Assembly (NCBI GenBank): GCA_002778195.1
Contig: PCDI01000004.1
Span: forward strand, 1,662,783-1,726,782
Reading direction: 5' to 3'
Source of the DNA: Raffaelea ambrosiae
Taxonomy: Eukaryota > Ascomycota > Sordariomycetes > Ophiostomatales > Ophiostomataceae
Length of the DNA stretch: 64,000 nt
Each line of letters starts with the position of its first letter. The stretch's first letter is position 1. The notes under the pieces are model-generated. The model was not told the origin of the DNA. It saw nothing but the letters and a program-made list of their open reading frames with translations, and did not search any database. Below are positions 1 through 10,218 of the stretch, one piece after another. Position numbers and translations under genes: made by a program.

Positions 1-1122
1 CAGGCAAGTCATCCCACAAGCAGCATGCACTTGCCGGCCTGCTTCTCTGGTTCCTTATTTCTGTTCCCCTCTGTTCCCCCATGTCTAACATCGTCGTAGC
101 ATTCTCAACGGAGACGTCCACTCGGAAAACATGCTGCAGGAAGTGAGCTGGCAAGACAACCATGCAAACCACACACAACAGCAGCCAAGTCTGTGCACTA
201 GATGACTAACAGCCCCCCCGCCCCGTAGTCGATGGGTGCGCCTACGCGCCTGGGAGGCAGAGACATCCAGATGGAAACGCAGTATGAATACGGCACCCGT
301 GCTGGCGTCTGGCGGCTGGGCCGCTTCTTCCAGGAGAAGGACCTCAAGGTCACCGTGTACGCCGTGGGCCAGTCCATCCTCAAATCCCCCGACGCGGCCA
401 GGTTTCTCGTCGAGTCTGGGCACGAGTTCTCCTCGCACGGCTACCGGTGGATCGACCACCACGCCCTGCCGCTCGCGGTCGAGAAGGAGCAGATCGAGAA
501 GAACATTGCCGCCATCACCCAGATTGCCGGCCAGGCCCCCCGCGGCTGGTACTACGGACGGCCGTCCATGTCGAGCAAGGCCCTGGTGTGCCACGTCTAC
601 CAGTCCCAGGGGCTGGAGCTGCTCTACCAGTGCGACTCCTACTCGGACGAGCTGCCCTACTGGACACCCCATCCCACCGAAGCCGGCAAGGGACTCCTGA
701 TGATTCCCTACACGTACGATGTCAACGACATGAAGTACACCACGTCACCTGGGTTTGCCGATCCCACGGTGAGATACCCTCCGTCTTTTTTATATATTTA
801 TTTATATATATTCTACTGCTCTCCCCTCTCCCCTCAGACATCATCTAACACTCCTCTACAGGGCTGGCTCAATTACTGCAAGGCGGCCTTTGATATCATG
901 TACGAGGAAGGCTGCAAGGGCGAGCCCAAGATGATGACCATCGGCCTGCACAACCGTCTCGTTGGCAAGCCTGCGCGCTTCAAGGCTCTGAGAGAGCTCA
1001 TCGAATACATCCAGGGCCACGAGGGTGTTTGGTTTGCCACGCGAGAGGAAATTGCCCGGCACTGGATGAAGGAGCACCCGTTTGATGCTACCAAGCTCAA
1101 CAAACTTGATCACTTTATATAG
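1..1122 (+). CDS. Allantoinase-like polysaccharide deacetylase (PuuE type), 5' partial
   Basis: This is the C-terminal part of a NodB-fold deacetylase of the PuuE allantoinase/chitin deacetylase-like family, which hydrolyses amide bonds (allantoin ring or N-acetyl groups). Proposed exons are 1-3, 100-142, 229-768 and 862-1122, ending in TAG. Joining them gives the family landmarks SILNGDVHSE, then RDIQMETQYEYGTRAGVWRL, then SGHEFSSHGYRWIDH, and a C-terminal TIGLHNRLVGKPARFKALR segment. The first visible intron (4-99) appears to use a GC donor (CAG|GCAAGT), because AG plus the C at position 100 makes the Ser of SILNGD. The introns at 143-228 and 769-861 are GT-AG and phase 0. The 93-nt third intron has no in-frame stop, so it could be missed in annotation. 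The substrate cannot be decided from this fragment; allantoin and chitin oligomers are both possible. The 5' end lies outside the window. Confidence 0.85.
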
Positions 1123-1657
1123 GTCTTGCGTGCAGCTTTTAGAAATGATCAATGTAGGCATACTTTCTTTTTTGGAAGGGGGGGGGGCGGTAATTGCAAC
1201 AAATTAAACCAAATTTGCTTGAGCTTGGCTGTTTGTAATTTTTATTTATATTTTGCAGTCAATCACACATTCAATCTCGCAAAGTTGCGCACTGTTAGTC
1301 CCGAACAATCAAAGAAAGGACAAAAATAGGGAAATATGAAGGAAGGACGAACGCCAGGCTTCCTCAACAAATGTGTCCATATTGCTTCACCAGACCAAAT
1401 GCGAACTAGCCAATTTAAATGACTCGTCCATGCAGCTCGTCGACACTCTGGCCATAGCCACCTTCAAGAGATCCTTCTCATCTGAAGAGCCTTGGTATCA
1501 TAACTGTCCTATTTTTGAATCCAGTTCGCACCCGTGTTTTTACCACTCTTCTTCATTACACACTGAAATTCTTACTTGAAGATACCAGGGTTGACACCAT
1601 CATTCAAGAGGTCGTTCTGAACAGCGTGCTGAATCATATCTGCTCCACATGTGCTTC
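1123..1657. other. Intergenic, convergent 3' ends
   Basis: This stretch separates the stop codons of the deacetylase (plus) and the alpha-kinase (minus). It contains an 11-G run near 1179-1189 and otherwise moderately AT-rich sequence that fits two 3' UTRs. I see no coding signal. Confidence 0.6.
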
Positions 1658-2551
1658 TCAGTCTTCTTCCTCCCATGCCGGCATGTACGAGTGCTCCGGC
1701 CGAGAGCCGCGCGTCGGGACTGTGCGCCGAACCATGGACGTGCCCATCCTGGGCTCAAAGTACTGCCTGGGGTTGGCGGGCTGCGACCAGTTGGGGCGAC
1801 AGTATTCGTTGCACTGATGCTGGCTGAAAAAGGAACTGATACCATGGGGGCCTAGGTCGGTGGGCCCGTAGTCCTGGCGCCGGGACAAGATTACCGGATC
1901 CGATAGCACGACAAAGCGGCGGTAGATGCCGCCCTGCAGGTCGCACAGCACAAGCTGGCCGCCGGAAAGGTGGTAGCTGAAGTGGCTCAATGCCTGCATG
2001 ACCTCGGCCCAGCCGTCCGATTGGTCGGCCCAGCCAGAATTGCTATTGAATTTTTCGTAATTGGCAATGAATGGTTCGCACAGGACGCGCTGGTTTTCTC
2101 TCCTGCCATTCGTGCATCTCCACACAGCCGGTACGTTGAAGTGGATGGGCTTGGTGACAATGTTGAGCTCGTTGAACTTGTTGACAATGTCCAGCGCACG
2201 ATCGACAGCCTTGATGTCCAGCGCAAAGTAGTCGTCTTCGTAGACGCCGCCCGTCTTGAACCATTTGACCACGCATGCCTGACCCTTGCGCGAACCCGAC
2301 GTGTAGGTGCCCCGTGACACATACCTGAACCCACCCTCGGCGAAGGGCGTATCTTCGTACGTCGCATCTTGAGACTGGTTGTATCGGCCGCTGTCGGACT
2401 GGACGGCTACGGGCGTGTCTCCATGGAAGCCGTGGATGCAGCTGGCACACCGAGAGATCCCGATGCCCTTGGACCACTGGTTGGCTGTGTAGGACGACCG
2501 AGGAAGGTTTCGCCCGCAGTCGTCACAAACACGCATCGTTTGCGATGACAT
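1658..2551 (-). CDS. Alpha-kinase domain protein with N-terminal Cys4 module
   Basis: Single-exon 297-residue protein. An atypical (alpha) protein kinase domain of the MHCK/eEF2-kinase class spans about residues 65-255 and should phosphorylate Ser/Thr. Visible landmarks are the ATP-anchoring Lys96 in ACVVKWFK, Glu159 in LCEPFI, the catalytic DLQG (Asp204, Gln206) in QLVLCDLQGG, and the terminal TDLGPHGISSFFSQHQCNEYC segment. In that segment His245, Cys247 and Cys251 are the expected structural zinc ligands. The N-terminus carries CDDC (9-12) and CASC (35-38) around LPRSSYTANQ, a small Cys4 zinc module resembling the Stc1-type/LIM-like fungal domain. The start chosen is the ATG at 2551. The frame stays open upstream only through a low-complexity leader without a better ATG. 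No calmodulin-binding or Sel1 region is present, so this is not eEF2 kinase itself. The substrate is unknown. Confidence 0.85.
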   Translation of the reverse strand: MSSQTMRVCDDCGRNLPRSSYTANQWSKGIGISRCASCIHGFHGDTPVAVQSDSGRYNQSQDATYEDTPFAEGGFRYVSRGTYTSGSRKGQACVVKWFKTGGVYEDDYFALDIKAVDRALDIVNKFNELNIVTKPIHFNVPAVWRCTNGRRENQRVLCEPFIANYEKFNSNSGWADQSDGWAEVMQALSHFSYHLSGGQLVLCDLQGGIYRRFVVLSDPVILSRRQDYGPTDLGPHGISSFFSQHQCNEYCRPNWSQPANPRQYFEPRMGTSMVRRTVPTRGSRPEHSYMPAWEEED

Positions 2552-3567
2552 TGTGGTTGTTGCTGTGGTGTTGCGAGAATGAGCAAGCTGATGCAAAGAA
2601 GGCTGTAGCAAGGCAGAGACCAGAAGAGAGAGAAGAAGCAAAAAAGCAAAAAAGCAAAAAAGCAAAAAAGCAAAAAAGCAAAAAAGCAAAAAAAAGCCAA
2701 GAGAGCATGGTTTGCGAGCGTCTGGGTCGCTCCTTCCTTTTCCAAGTTGTTCCTTCAGCCCCGCGTTGATTGCAAGGGAAACAACATCCCCAACCCGCCC
2801 TGCAGTGTAACTGGGGTCCCCTACCAAGCAACAACAAACCGTCATCGATTTTCCTCAACCCTTCAGCTGAGCGGGGAAAATTGGCAAATTCAGGGCCGCA
2901 GCAGCTCTGTCACAACCACGTACGGTGATTATTCGCATCCGGCTGCAAACCCATACTCGATAGGCGAAAACTACAGCAATGAAGCATGCCCAGCCCAGGT
3001 CACTAGAAGAAGAACAGTAGGATCTAGGAGCAGACTCCTTGGCTACACGAAGTGTTGATTCACAGCCGTGTATTCTCTTTCCCAGAGGTTTTGCCAATCC
3101 CTCCGCCAACTGAACGCAGGCAAAGCTAGATGGCATGTGATTTGCTGACGATATGGCCAAGGGCCGGCGGCAGCACGCCGCTGATTGTCCGCCAGGATGG
3201 AACTGTTATCGCTTCCCGGCCTTTGCTAGATCACACTGGGCCCAAGAAACCATATCGTGCGTAGCTGGTCGGAAGATCGGAAGTGTTCTAGCGTTATCGG
3301 CCACACACACGGGTGCTTCTGGCCCTTGGACAGACAGAGAGAATCCTGCCCCCAAGCGATGTAGCATCCCCCGATAATATGGAGACAATGTCCACGGTGG
3401 GACAGCTCGTGGGTGGCTGGCTGCTGCGTTCGTCCGGGGCCATATCCGGGAGGCTGCACCCAACGGACCACTCCGAGAACTGATCGCACGCTGTAGTCCC
3501 CGAGTTCAGTTCCTGTCAAAGAAACCACCGCCACCAACAGCCACAACGACTGCCAGCCGCCTCCAGA
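2552..3567. other. Intergenic, divergent promoters of alpha-kinase and SDR
   Basis: This region lies between two divergently transcribed start codons and should hold both promoters. The alpha-kinase side carries the GCAAAAAA tandem array at 2638-2697. I see no ORF with family signatures and no clear TATA box. Confidence 0.5.
2638..2697. repeat. Tandem repeat, 8-bp unit GCAAAAAA x7
   Basis: Seven consecutive GCAAAAAA units, read on the plus strand, lie about 90-150 nt upstream of the alpha-kinase ATG. In the sense of that gene the array is (TTTTTTGC)n and would lie in the promoter or 5' leader. The unit is not a multiple of 3, which argues against a coding role although one frame stays open. 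Confidence 0.9.
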
Positions 3568-4350
3568 ATGGACACGTCCCAGCCCTTCCTCGGCAAGGTG
3601 GCCGTCGTCACCGGCGCTGCCAGCGGCATCGGCCGGGCCACGGCCATCAAGCTGGCCTCCATGGGCGCCACGCTGGCCCTGGCCGACCTGAACGAGAGCG
3701 CGCTGCAGGCGACGTCCGCGCTCTGCACCGAAGCCGCCGGCAAGCAAGGCTGGCCGCAGCCGCTATGCGCATCCGTGGATGTCGGCAAGGCCGACCAGGT
3801 CCACGCCTTTGTGGCCGCGGCCGTCGCCCAGTGCGGTCGGAGCGGCGGCCACATCCACTTTGTCTTCAACTGCGCCGGCGTCAACCCCACCAAGCTCGAC
3901 CTCGCCGACATCACGGACGCCCACTACGACACGCTGATGGACGCCAGCATGCGCGGCACCTTCCTCGTCACGCGCGCCTGCCTACCGCACCTGCAGCCCG
4001 GCGCGGCCTCGGTGGTCAACGTCTCGTCCATCGTCGGGCTGCGGCCCAAGGCCGGCATGGCCGTCTACGCCGCCGCCAAGGCCGGCATCGTGGCCCTGAC
4101 CAAGTCCGTGGCGCTGGAGCTGGGCCCCAAGGGCATCCGGTGCAACGTGGTGGCCCCCGGCGAGATCGACACGCCGACGAACCGCAATGTGGTCGTGGGC
4201 GGGGCGGCTCTGGCGGCGGCCAAGGACCGGGTGGCCCTGGGCCGGATGGGCACGGCCGCCGAGGTGGCGGACGTGGTGGCGTTTCTGTTCAGCGACGAGA
4301 GCCGGTACATGAACGGCAGCGTGGTGGAAATCAACGGGGGCATATATTAA
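3568..4350 (+). CDS. Short-chain dehydrogenase/reductase (classical SDR)
   Basis: Complete single-exon 260-residue Rossmann-fold oxidoreductase of the classical SDR family (FabG/3-oxoacyl reductase-like). The cofactor motif TGAASGIG is at residues 15-22. Asp40 at the end of beta-2 (ALADLN) suggests preference for NAD(H) over NADP(H). The NCAG motif is at 101-104. Catalytic residues are Ser153 or Ser154 in NVSSIVG, Tyr167 and Lys171 in YAAAK. The length and the C-terminal SVVEINGGIY are typical for a tetrameric cytosolic enzyme. There is no signal peptide or peroxisomal tripeptide. The ATG at 3568 is the first in frame and sits just before the Rossmann strand, as the family requires. The substrate is not predictable. 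A decayed aminotransferase lies downstream and an esterase beyond it, so the gene may once have belonged to a small catabolic group. Confidence 0.92.
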   Translation: MDTSQPFLGKVAVVTGAASGIGRATAIKLASMGATLALADLNESALQATSALCTEAAGKQGWPQPLCASVDVGKADQVHAFVAAAVAQCGRSGGHIHFVFNCAGVNPTKLDLADITDAHYDTLMDASMRGTFLVTRACLPHLQPGAASVVNVSSIVGLRPKAGMAVYAAAKAGIVALTKSVALELGPKGIRCNVVAPGEIDTPTNRNVVVGGAALAAAKDRVALGRMGTAAEVADVVAFLFSDESRYMNGSVVEINGGIY

Positions 4351-4890
4351 AACCAGCTGCTTAGAAAACTGGGCCAATTGGCTTTGAAAAAAGGGACCTC
4401 TTTCTTCTGAGCGTCGGCTCTACGAGCCGAACGGCCCTGGAATCCTCTGGTGCTTTCTTTAAACTTTTTTTTCAACTTTATTTTGGAAGACTATGTTTTG
4501 AAGACTCAGACTCTTGCTCCTTTCACTTGACCAGTCAATCTACTACTTTCGTATCCATGCACATGAGGTGTCTCGTAGAGAAGGGCGGTGATGGGCCGGT
4601 CCCGGGGGAGGGGGGTGTCGAGATCATGCCGATCGGCCTGGAGACTTACACCAGTAATTCATGCCGATCCCGACCTGCCCACATTCCGGTAGAGCATGCC
4701 GACGGAAGACAGCAACTAACACCACTAGCGTCCGGTGGAGCTCACGTCATTTCTCGCCCAAGCTCGTGCCGAGAGGCGACCACGAGGATGCCGCGACAGC
4801 GGCAGACCCTGCGCTGCTGCTGCACAGATCCCTGAGAGAGCTACCCGACAAGGTCGTCGGCTCTCGGGGTATCTGCCTCGGCCTAGCCCA
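4351..4890. other. Intergenic, 3' of SDR
   Basis: The 3' flank of the SDR gene has T-rich stretches near 4461-4490. The motif ATGCCGA occurs three times between 4626 and 4702. The GC-rich part from about 4660 may be an unrecognisable upstream portion of the aminotransferase remnant that follows. Confidence 0.4.
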
Positions 4891-4892
4891 CA

Positions 4893-5300
4893 TTGTCCCG
4901 GACGGCAACGCCCCACGGTCTGTCCAGGGTACTCTTCGTTAGAAGTTGTCAGGAGGCCGATCTCCCAAGTGGCCCCATCCCGGCATCACTCCTTCCGTGC
5001 TGTCCTCCGATTGCTGCCCATTTTGGTTGTGCTCGGCCGTCTGGCTCCGATTTCTGGATGCGGTCATGTGTCGCACGGGGACGGACCGGCCCGTTCTTTG
5101 CCTCTTGCCCAAGAAGACGGCGGGCGTCTCGCAGGCCTGGCCATGGACCTGGATCTGCTCATCTACTCCGGACCGGGCGCCATTGACGGCGTTGGGGGCG
5201 ACCACGGCATCCTGACACCGCCCGTACACCGGAACAAAGAGGCAGCTGGACGAGATTGTTGGGGCTCTGGAAGACGGCATACTATCAGTTCGAGCAGACG
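4893..5300 (+). pseudogene. Class III aminotransferase remnant (frameshifted)
   Basis: Fragments resembling the C-terminal third of PLP-dependent class III (omega-type) aminotransferases occur in order but in three frames. Near 4930 one frame gives QEADL, and near 5050 it gives DFW followed by a V..G.TGPF-like segment. Near 5140-5212 a second frame reads LDLLIYSGPGAIDGVGGDHG, matching the family's GT(G)TIDGV.GDH motif. From 5222 a third frame reads PYTGTKRQLDEIVGALEDGI, matching the terminal helix that follows APPF/Y in the family. No single frame spans these pieces, and the catalytic-lysine region is not visible. This looks like a GC-rich gene decayed by small indels rather than by RIP transitions. 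Spliced exons are unlikely because no GT/AG pair joins the frame changes cleanly. Confidence 0.55.
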
Positions 5301-6008
5301 GACAGATCGAGTGTGGAGGCAACTTCGAGGGAAGGCAAGAAGCGGCAACGTTAGGCAGACGGCGCATCCAAGGTCAGAGTCCTGAAAAGAAAAGTGTAGT
5401 TCTCTGAGAAGAAACGATTGACAACTCACTGCCACATAATTGAGTTGTGTTCGCGTAGTTCGTTCAAAGTCATCATCTGCTCACTAAACTGCCTATTTTG
5501 GAAGCCGCGACAGCTTCAACCAATCACAGCCAGTCAGCTGATCGTGTTAATGGACCAGCAACAAGTGGCTTACAGCGGTATATTAGTGGTTCAGTGTGTT
5601 GTTGGGTTAGGTCCTTGATATTACAGCCCGTGCAGGTGTCGTTGTCCACTGCACCGCCACGAGTGCACAAACCGGTCTCGTTTCTGCCCCTATCGCGACT
5701 ACCGCCTCAAAATACGTTTCGGGCACCTGGTCCGGCACAATCAAGAAGCACTACTGAACCTTGTTTACTGATCAGGTCTACGAATGTCGAGCAAAACGCA
5801 CAAGGGCTGGCCTTCCAAGAGCTTTTCCAGCCCCAAATTACAGCAGCCTTCTACATTGTTCTCTTTGGAAGAGCCGGCATGCGACAGCGTCGAGGTCCAA
5901 TGCTATGGTTCTTGAATGCCATATTCTGTCATGTCCTGTCATACACGTCCTGTCATTTCTACCGTGCATATGGTAAAACAACGAAAACACTCTCCAAACT
6001 AACCCGTT
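5301..6008. other. Intergenic, no gene seen
   Basis: This lies between the aminotransferase remnant and the 3' end of the carboxylesterase. Base composition is mixed. The open frames here have no recognisable domain and end in the antisense shadow of the esterase. Confidence 0.5.
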
Positions 6009-7804
6009 TTATACGCGCAAGAGGGCCAGCGCCAACTTGGTCACCTCGGGCAGGTGCTGCTCCAGCAGCGGCTGGAACCCGTAGTCCCGCGTCTCGTCCG
6101 TGGCAAACGTGTGCAGCCCGCTCGTCCCCTCCGGCCCCAGGCGCAGGAACCGCTGCGCCTGCGCGTACGCCTCCCAGGGCGCCTGTCCGTGGGCAAACGC
6201 CGTCCAGCGGCGCACCGCCTCGAGCGCCGTCGCCTGGGCCGCCGGCGGACACTGGTGCTGCTGCTCGTTCAGAAACAGCAGGAACGCGCAGAGGCCGTGG
6301 TGCGCCAGCCCCCGGGTCGGCCCCGCGAACGGCGACGGCTCCTCCCAGTGGTACAGGAAGACGTGGTCGGCCCAGTGCGGCGACCGCACCGAGGCCTCGG
6401 CCACGCCCACGGCCGGGTAGTTGAACAGCACCTGGCCCATGAAGTGCAGATAGACCTGGCGGAAGGCGTCATCCGACTGCGTCTCGTCAGCAAAACCAAA
6501 CCCTCGGTAGAGCGCCGTCCGGAGGGGGGCCGACGGCAGGACTGTCTCCGCGGTGGCGCGGAACGTCGCTCGGGTGAGCCGCTGCGCGTGGCCGGCAAAG
6601 AGGACGCCCTCCCAGTGGGTGTCGCCCACAACGATATTCTTGCAGCGGCCGCGGGGCACCTCGTCGGCAAATGTCCAGCGGGCCGGCAGGAGCACGCCGT
6701 CGGCCACCGGGGACGGCACCAATGACGACGACGACGACAAGGCCAGGATCGTCTCGGGGCTGAGCTGCCGAAGCTGCTCGACCCGGCGGATGGCGGTGGC
6801 GGTGGCGGTGGCGGCGGCGGCGGCCTCGGCGACAGTGGCTTCCGTATGTTCAGTGTCTCCAGTCTGTCCCACCGACGTGTCGGGAATCCCGGCTTGGCCC
6901 AGAAGGGCATCCCACTGGTGCTGGTACACGAACCGGGGCAGGGGCGCCGTGTTGGGCGCCGTGCCGGACATGAGGATGGCCCGGTCAAAGAGCTGGTGGC
7001 TGGTGCCGGCGATCAGATGCATGTGGATGCTGATGCTGCCGGCGCTGACGCCAAAGGCCGTAATGTTGGCCGGGTCGCCGCCAAAGTCGGCAATGTGCTC
7101 GTTGACCCATTCAAACGCGTTCTTCTGGTCAATGAGGGCAAAGTTGCCGACGGGCGGCGGGGCGCCGTCCGCGCCGCCGCCGCTGCTTCGTCGCCGCTGC
7201 TTGGCCTCTTCGGCGGCCTCGGCCTCCAGGTCGGCCGACAGGGCCGTGCCAAACGTGCCGAGGCGGTAGTTGATCGCCACGACGATCACGGGCGTGCCGA
7301 TCTCGCGGGCCTTGGCGACAAACTCGCCGGGGTGGTAGCGGGCCGCAGAGTTGGCTCCGTACAAGAAGGCGCCTCTCAATTTGGGAGGTTCGTTAGTTGG
7401 CTGTCCGTTTTGGGTGAGACTCTTCGCAGGGGTTGGAAAAAGCCCTACCCATGAATCCACACCATGACGGGCAGCTTCTGGGCCCCGGGAGCCAGGCTCT
7501 CCGCCGGCGCAACGACGTTCAGGTTGAGGCATTTGAACTCATCGTCTACGGTAACCGGGTCGGGGGTGCTGCCGGCGTTCACGGGGATGTGCTCGCCCTG
7601 GACACAGCGCGGCCCATATTTGGTGGCGTCCAAGGTCGGTCCGCCGAGCGAGTGCTGTGTCGTGCTGTGTGTCCACCGCCTCGAGACGGAGGCAAAGGGA
7701 ATGCCGCGAAACTGGGCAATGCCCGTCGTCTCGCTCACGACGCCTGTCAGCTTCCCCCCCAACGAGGGTGCTTGCAATTCTATGGTCTTTTCCGTTTCGG
7801 CCAT
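6009..7804 (-). CDS. Type B carboxylesterase
   Basis: Alpha/beta-hydrolase of the carboxylesterase type B family that hydrolyses carboxylic esters. There are two exons, 7449-7804 and 6009-7374, with a 74-nt GT-AG intron. Joining them restores VMVWIHGGAFLYGAN, which carries the HGG oxyanion-hole motif. The protein has 573 residues, normal for the family. The nucleophile is Ser229 in GVSAG (family norm GESAG). The second signature appears as DEFKCLNLNVVAP (family form EDCLYLNV..P). A histidine in GLAHHG near the C-terminus is a candidate charge-relay residue. A low-complexity insert rich in Glu, Ala, Arg and Gly sits at about 168-192. The start is the ATG at 7804, the first in frame. The sequence just upstream in frame is hydrophobic (ITFALFGLVLPATGS), so an unrecognised 5' exon adding a signal peptide is possible. 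As drawn the enzyme is cytosolic. Confidence 0.9.
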
Positions 7805-10218
7805 GGGGGACGACAAAGAGCCGGTGGCTGGTAAAACCAAACCAAACAATGCGAATGTGATGGGCCAATTTTTTGTTTGCTTTTGGAAACTATTGGGCTC
7901 TGGTTTGGGGTGTTCTTGTCTGAAATCGGTGCTGCAGAATGGGCCATCACGGGCTCGCTTGTTCTCTCGAGTACGTGCGGGGTATCTTGCATCTCCCTCA
8001 CTTGTCGAGTCGCGCAATACGCAGCACAATGCTCAGGTGTAAGCATGCGCATGAACTAGTTACTCTGCAGCTTTGTGCAGGGACATGACCACATGTGAGT
8101 GGCAGATAATACGGCAGGCTGTCCGCAAGGTTGAATTGGGGAATTGGAGGGCCGTGCCACACAGGGACTGGCCAACCCGGACGTGCCAAACAGGAGGGTG
8201 AGAAACAGGGGTGTAAGTCGATGGTGAGCACCGTACCGACAGAGCAGCCATAAGAATGGAAGCACAAGCATCAAGGACGTCGAGAGTGGTTGCGTGGTTG
8301 TAAGCGGTCATGTGACCGTGTTCAACCCCTCGATCAACACCTCTCCCAAGGTAGCTCCTTCCTCTATTGTTCCTCCACGAGTGTGTATGTGTGTGTGTGT
8401 GTGCTATCAATGCCCGTGGCATTGTGGATTATTATTTGCATATGCGAATTTGTGCTCGAGGTCATTCCCGAAAGCAAAACTCCAGCTCTGCAGAATTCGA
8501 AGCAGGGGTTCGTGGAGATTTTCCCATATCGGTGACTCACAGCCATACTGTCCGTAACTGCCGACTTGGCCGCTCTGTTTCACTCTCATGTGTAAGTGAG
8601 GAATAGTTCCAGTCTTGGTTTTGTGCCTCTTGTGTTTTCACACCCCATGCTGCTTGTTCTCTACGCTTGTAGTCCAATGCTGTTGTGAGGACTCGCGTGT
8701 GCTTTAATTGGTCTCTTGACTATGTCTAATGTCAACTAGTTATGTCTAACTAATAGTTGGTCTACTACCAGTTGGGTGAAAGAGGATCTTCACTCCTTGT
8801 CTCTCATCAGCACCGTAGTCCACAAGACGCAAAACCGGTCTGCAGGCACAATGCGGCCACCCAGTTACGGACTACTGCCGACCCGGTAGCTCGGTTACAC
8901 CAAGACATACGTGCAAGTTGACACACACACACGCCTGAAAAAGAAACCAAGAAATAGCGGCCGAATCAGCGCCGTCCTTTTTACGTTTACGCATGCTGCA
9001 GCCAGTGCGGAATGCCACCCCATGCACGGCTGTCATGTACTTTTCTTTTTGAGCCCGCCCTTCATGCAACACTGCCGTTCCATGTGTATATCCCATTCGC
9101 TTCCAGCCAACGAGAAACGAAGCCTCCCCCTCCCCTTGCCCATCTGCCCCTCCCCCACAAAATGCTTTCTTTTTTTCACGTCCTCGTCTGGTGTGTTACA
9201 GATAGCTACAGCAAGAGACGCCATGTGCTGTGCCCGCCTTGCAGGAAGCAGTAAGGAAACAAAGAACCAAGAAAACCGTACAACAGACCAGAAACCAAAA
9301 CACCCGAAACCATAACGAGACTAGACGAAAAAAATCAAAAAAAACTAAAACACGCGGGTGCCACGTTTTTTTTCTTCCGATGCAGGTTCTATGTAAGCAG
9401 ATGTAGTAAGTACACAGAATACAGAAATGCAGAAATGCAGAAAAAAAAAGACCCTTGTTTATGCTAGTGGAACATTTAGCTCGTATCAAATACGTAATGA
9501 TGCGGCCGGCCATCTGGTCAGAACAGACGACGCCGCGTTAGTTGGGATGATAGCCAGCCGGATTTTTTCTAGGGGGGGGGGTATCGCTCAGCACTCGAGA
9601 GAGAGGGAGGACTGGGAACAACAGGCTAGAAATCTACCAGAAAAAAACTATGAAACGAATCTGCAGGTCCAGATACAGCTTCGCTTTTTTTTTGTTCTCG
9701 TTGCTTTGTGGTCTCTGTCGCCTCGCTGGTTTCCGTCGTCCCTTTCCCCATCGGCCGCCAGACTCTTTAAAAAAAAAAACGCCGATGAAATGATTTGGTG
9801 TATGTTCCCATTGCCCGACCCTGGACGGAGTGGCAAGGGCGCAAAGACAGTAGTAGACAAAAAAGGAAAAGAAAGATAGAAAGAAAAATAGGAAGAGCAG
9901 AACAATTTCAAACAGAAACAAATAGTTGACCGCATGCAGATCCGCGAAGCCAAACCGGCAAGACAGGCTGAAGATAGCCCGTCGAAGAAGTCGGTTCTGT
10001 GATTTTTGTTCTTGTTTAGAGAGCTCGCAGATCAGTAGTAATATACGTGTTACCGAAGGGATACGTCGCATGAAAGACTAAAGTTCAGACGCAGGAAGTC
10101 AAAACGGCAGTAGTGGTAGTGGTAGTAGGGAGTAGTAGTAGTAGTAGTAGCAATGTCAGGATGTCGGGAGAAAAAAAAAGGGGGAATGGCTACTGTTGCT
10201 GCTAGCCTCCCCAAATAC
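7805..10218. other. Intergenic, 2.4 kb, no gene seen
   Basis: This contains the esterase promoter on one side and the 3' flank of PRPP synthetase on the other. It holds a GT microsatellite at 8381-8403, a 10-G run near 9571-9580, A-rich tracts near 9300-9350 and 9760-9900, and an AGT-rich repeat near 10110-10150. Open frames are short and biased by these tracts. I checked for tRNA A/B boxes and found none convincing. Confidence 0.5.
8381..8403. repeat. GT dinucleotide microsatellite
   Basis: An alternating GT tract of about 23 nt with one interruption lies in the esterase 5' flank. Confidence 0.9.
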
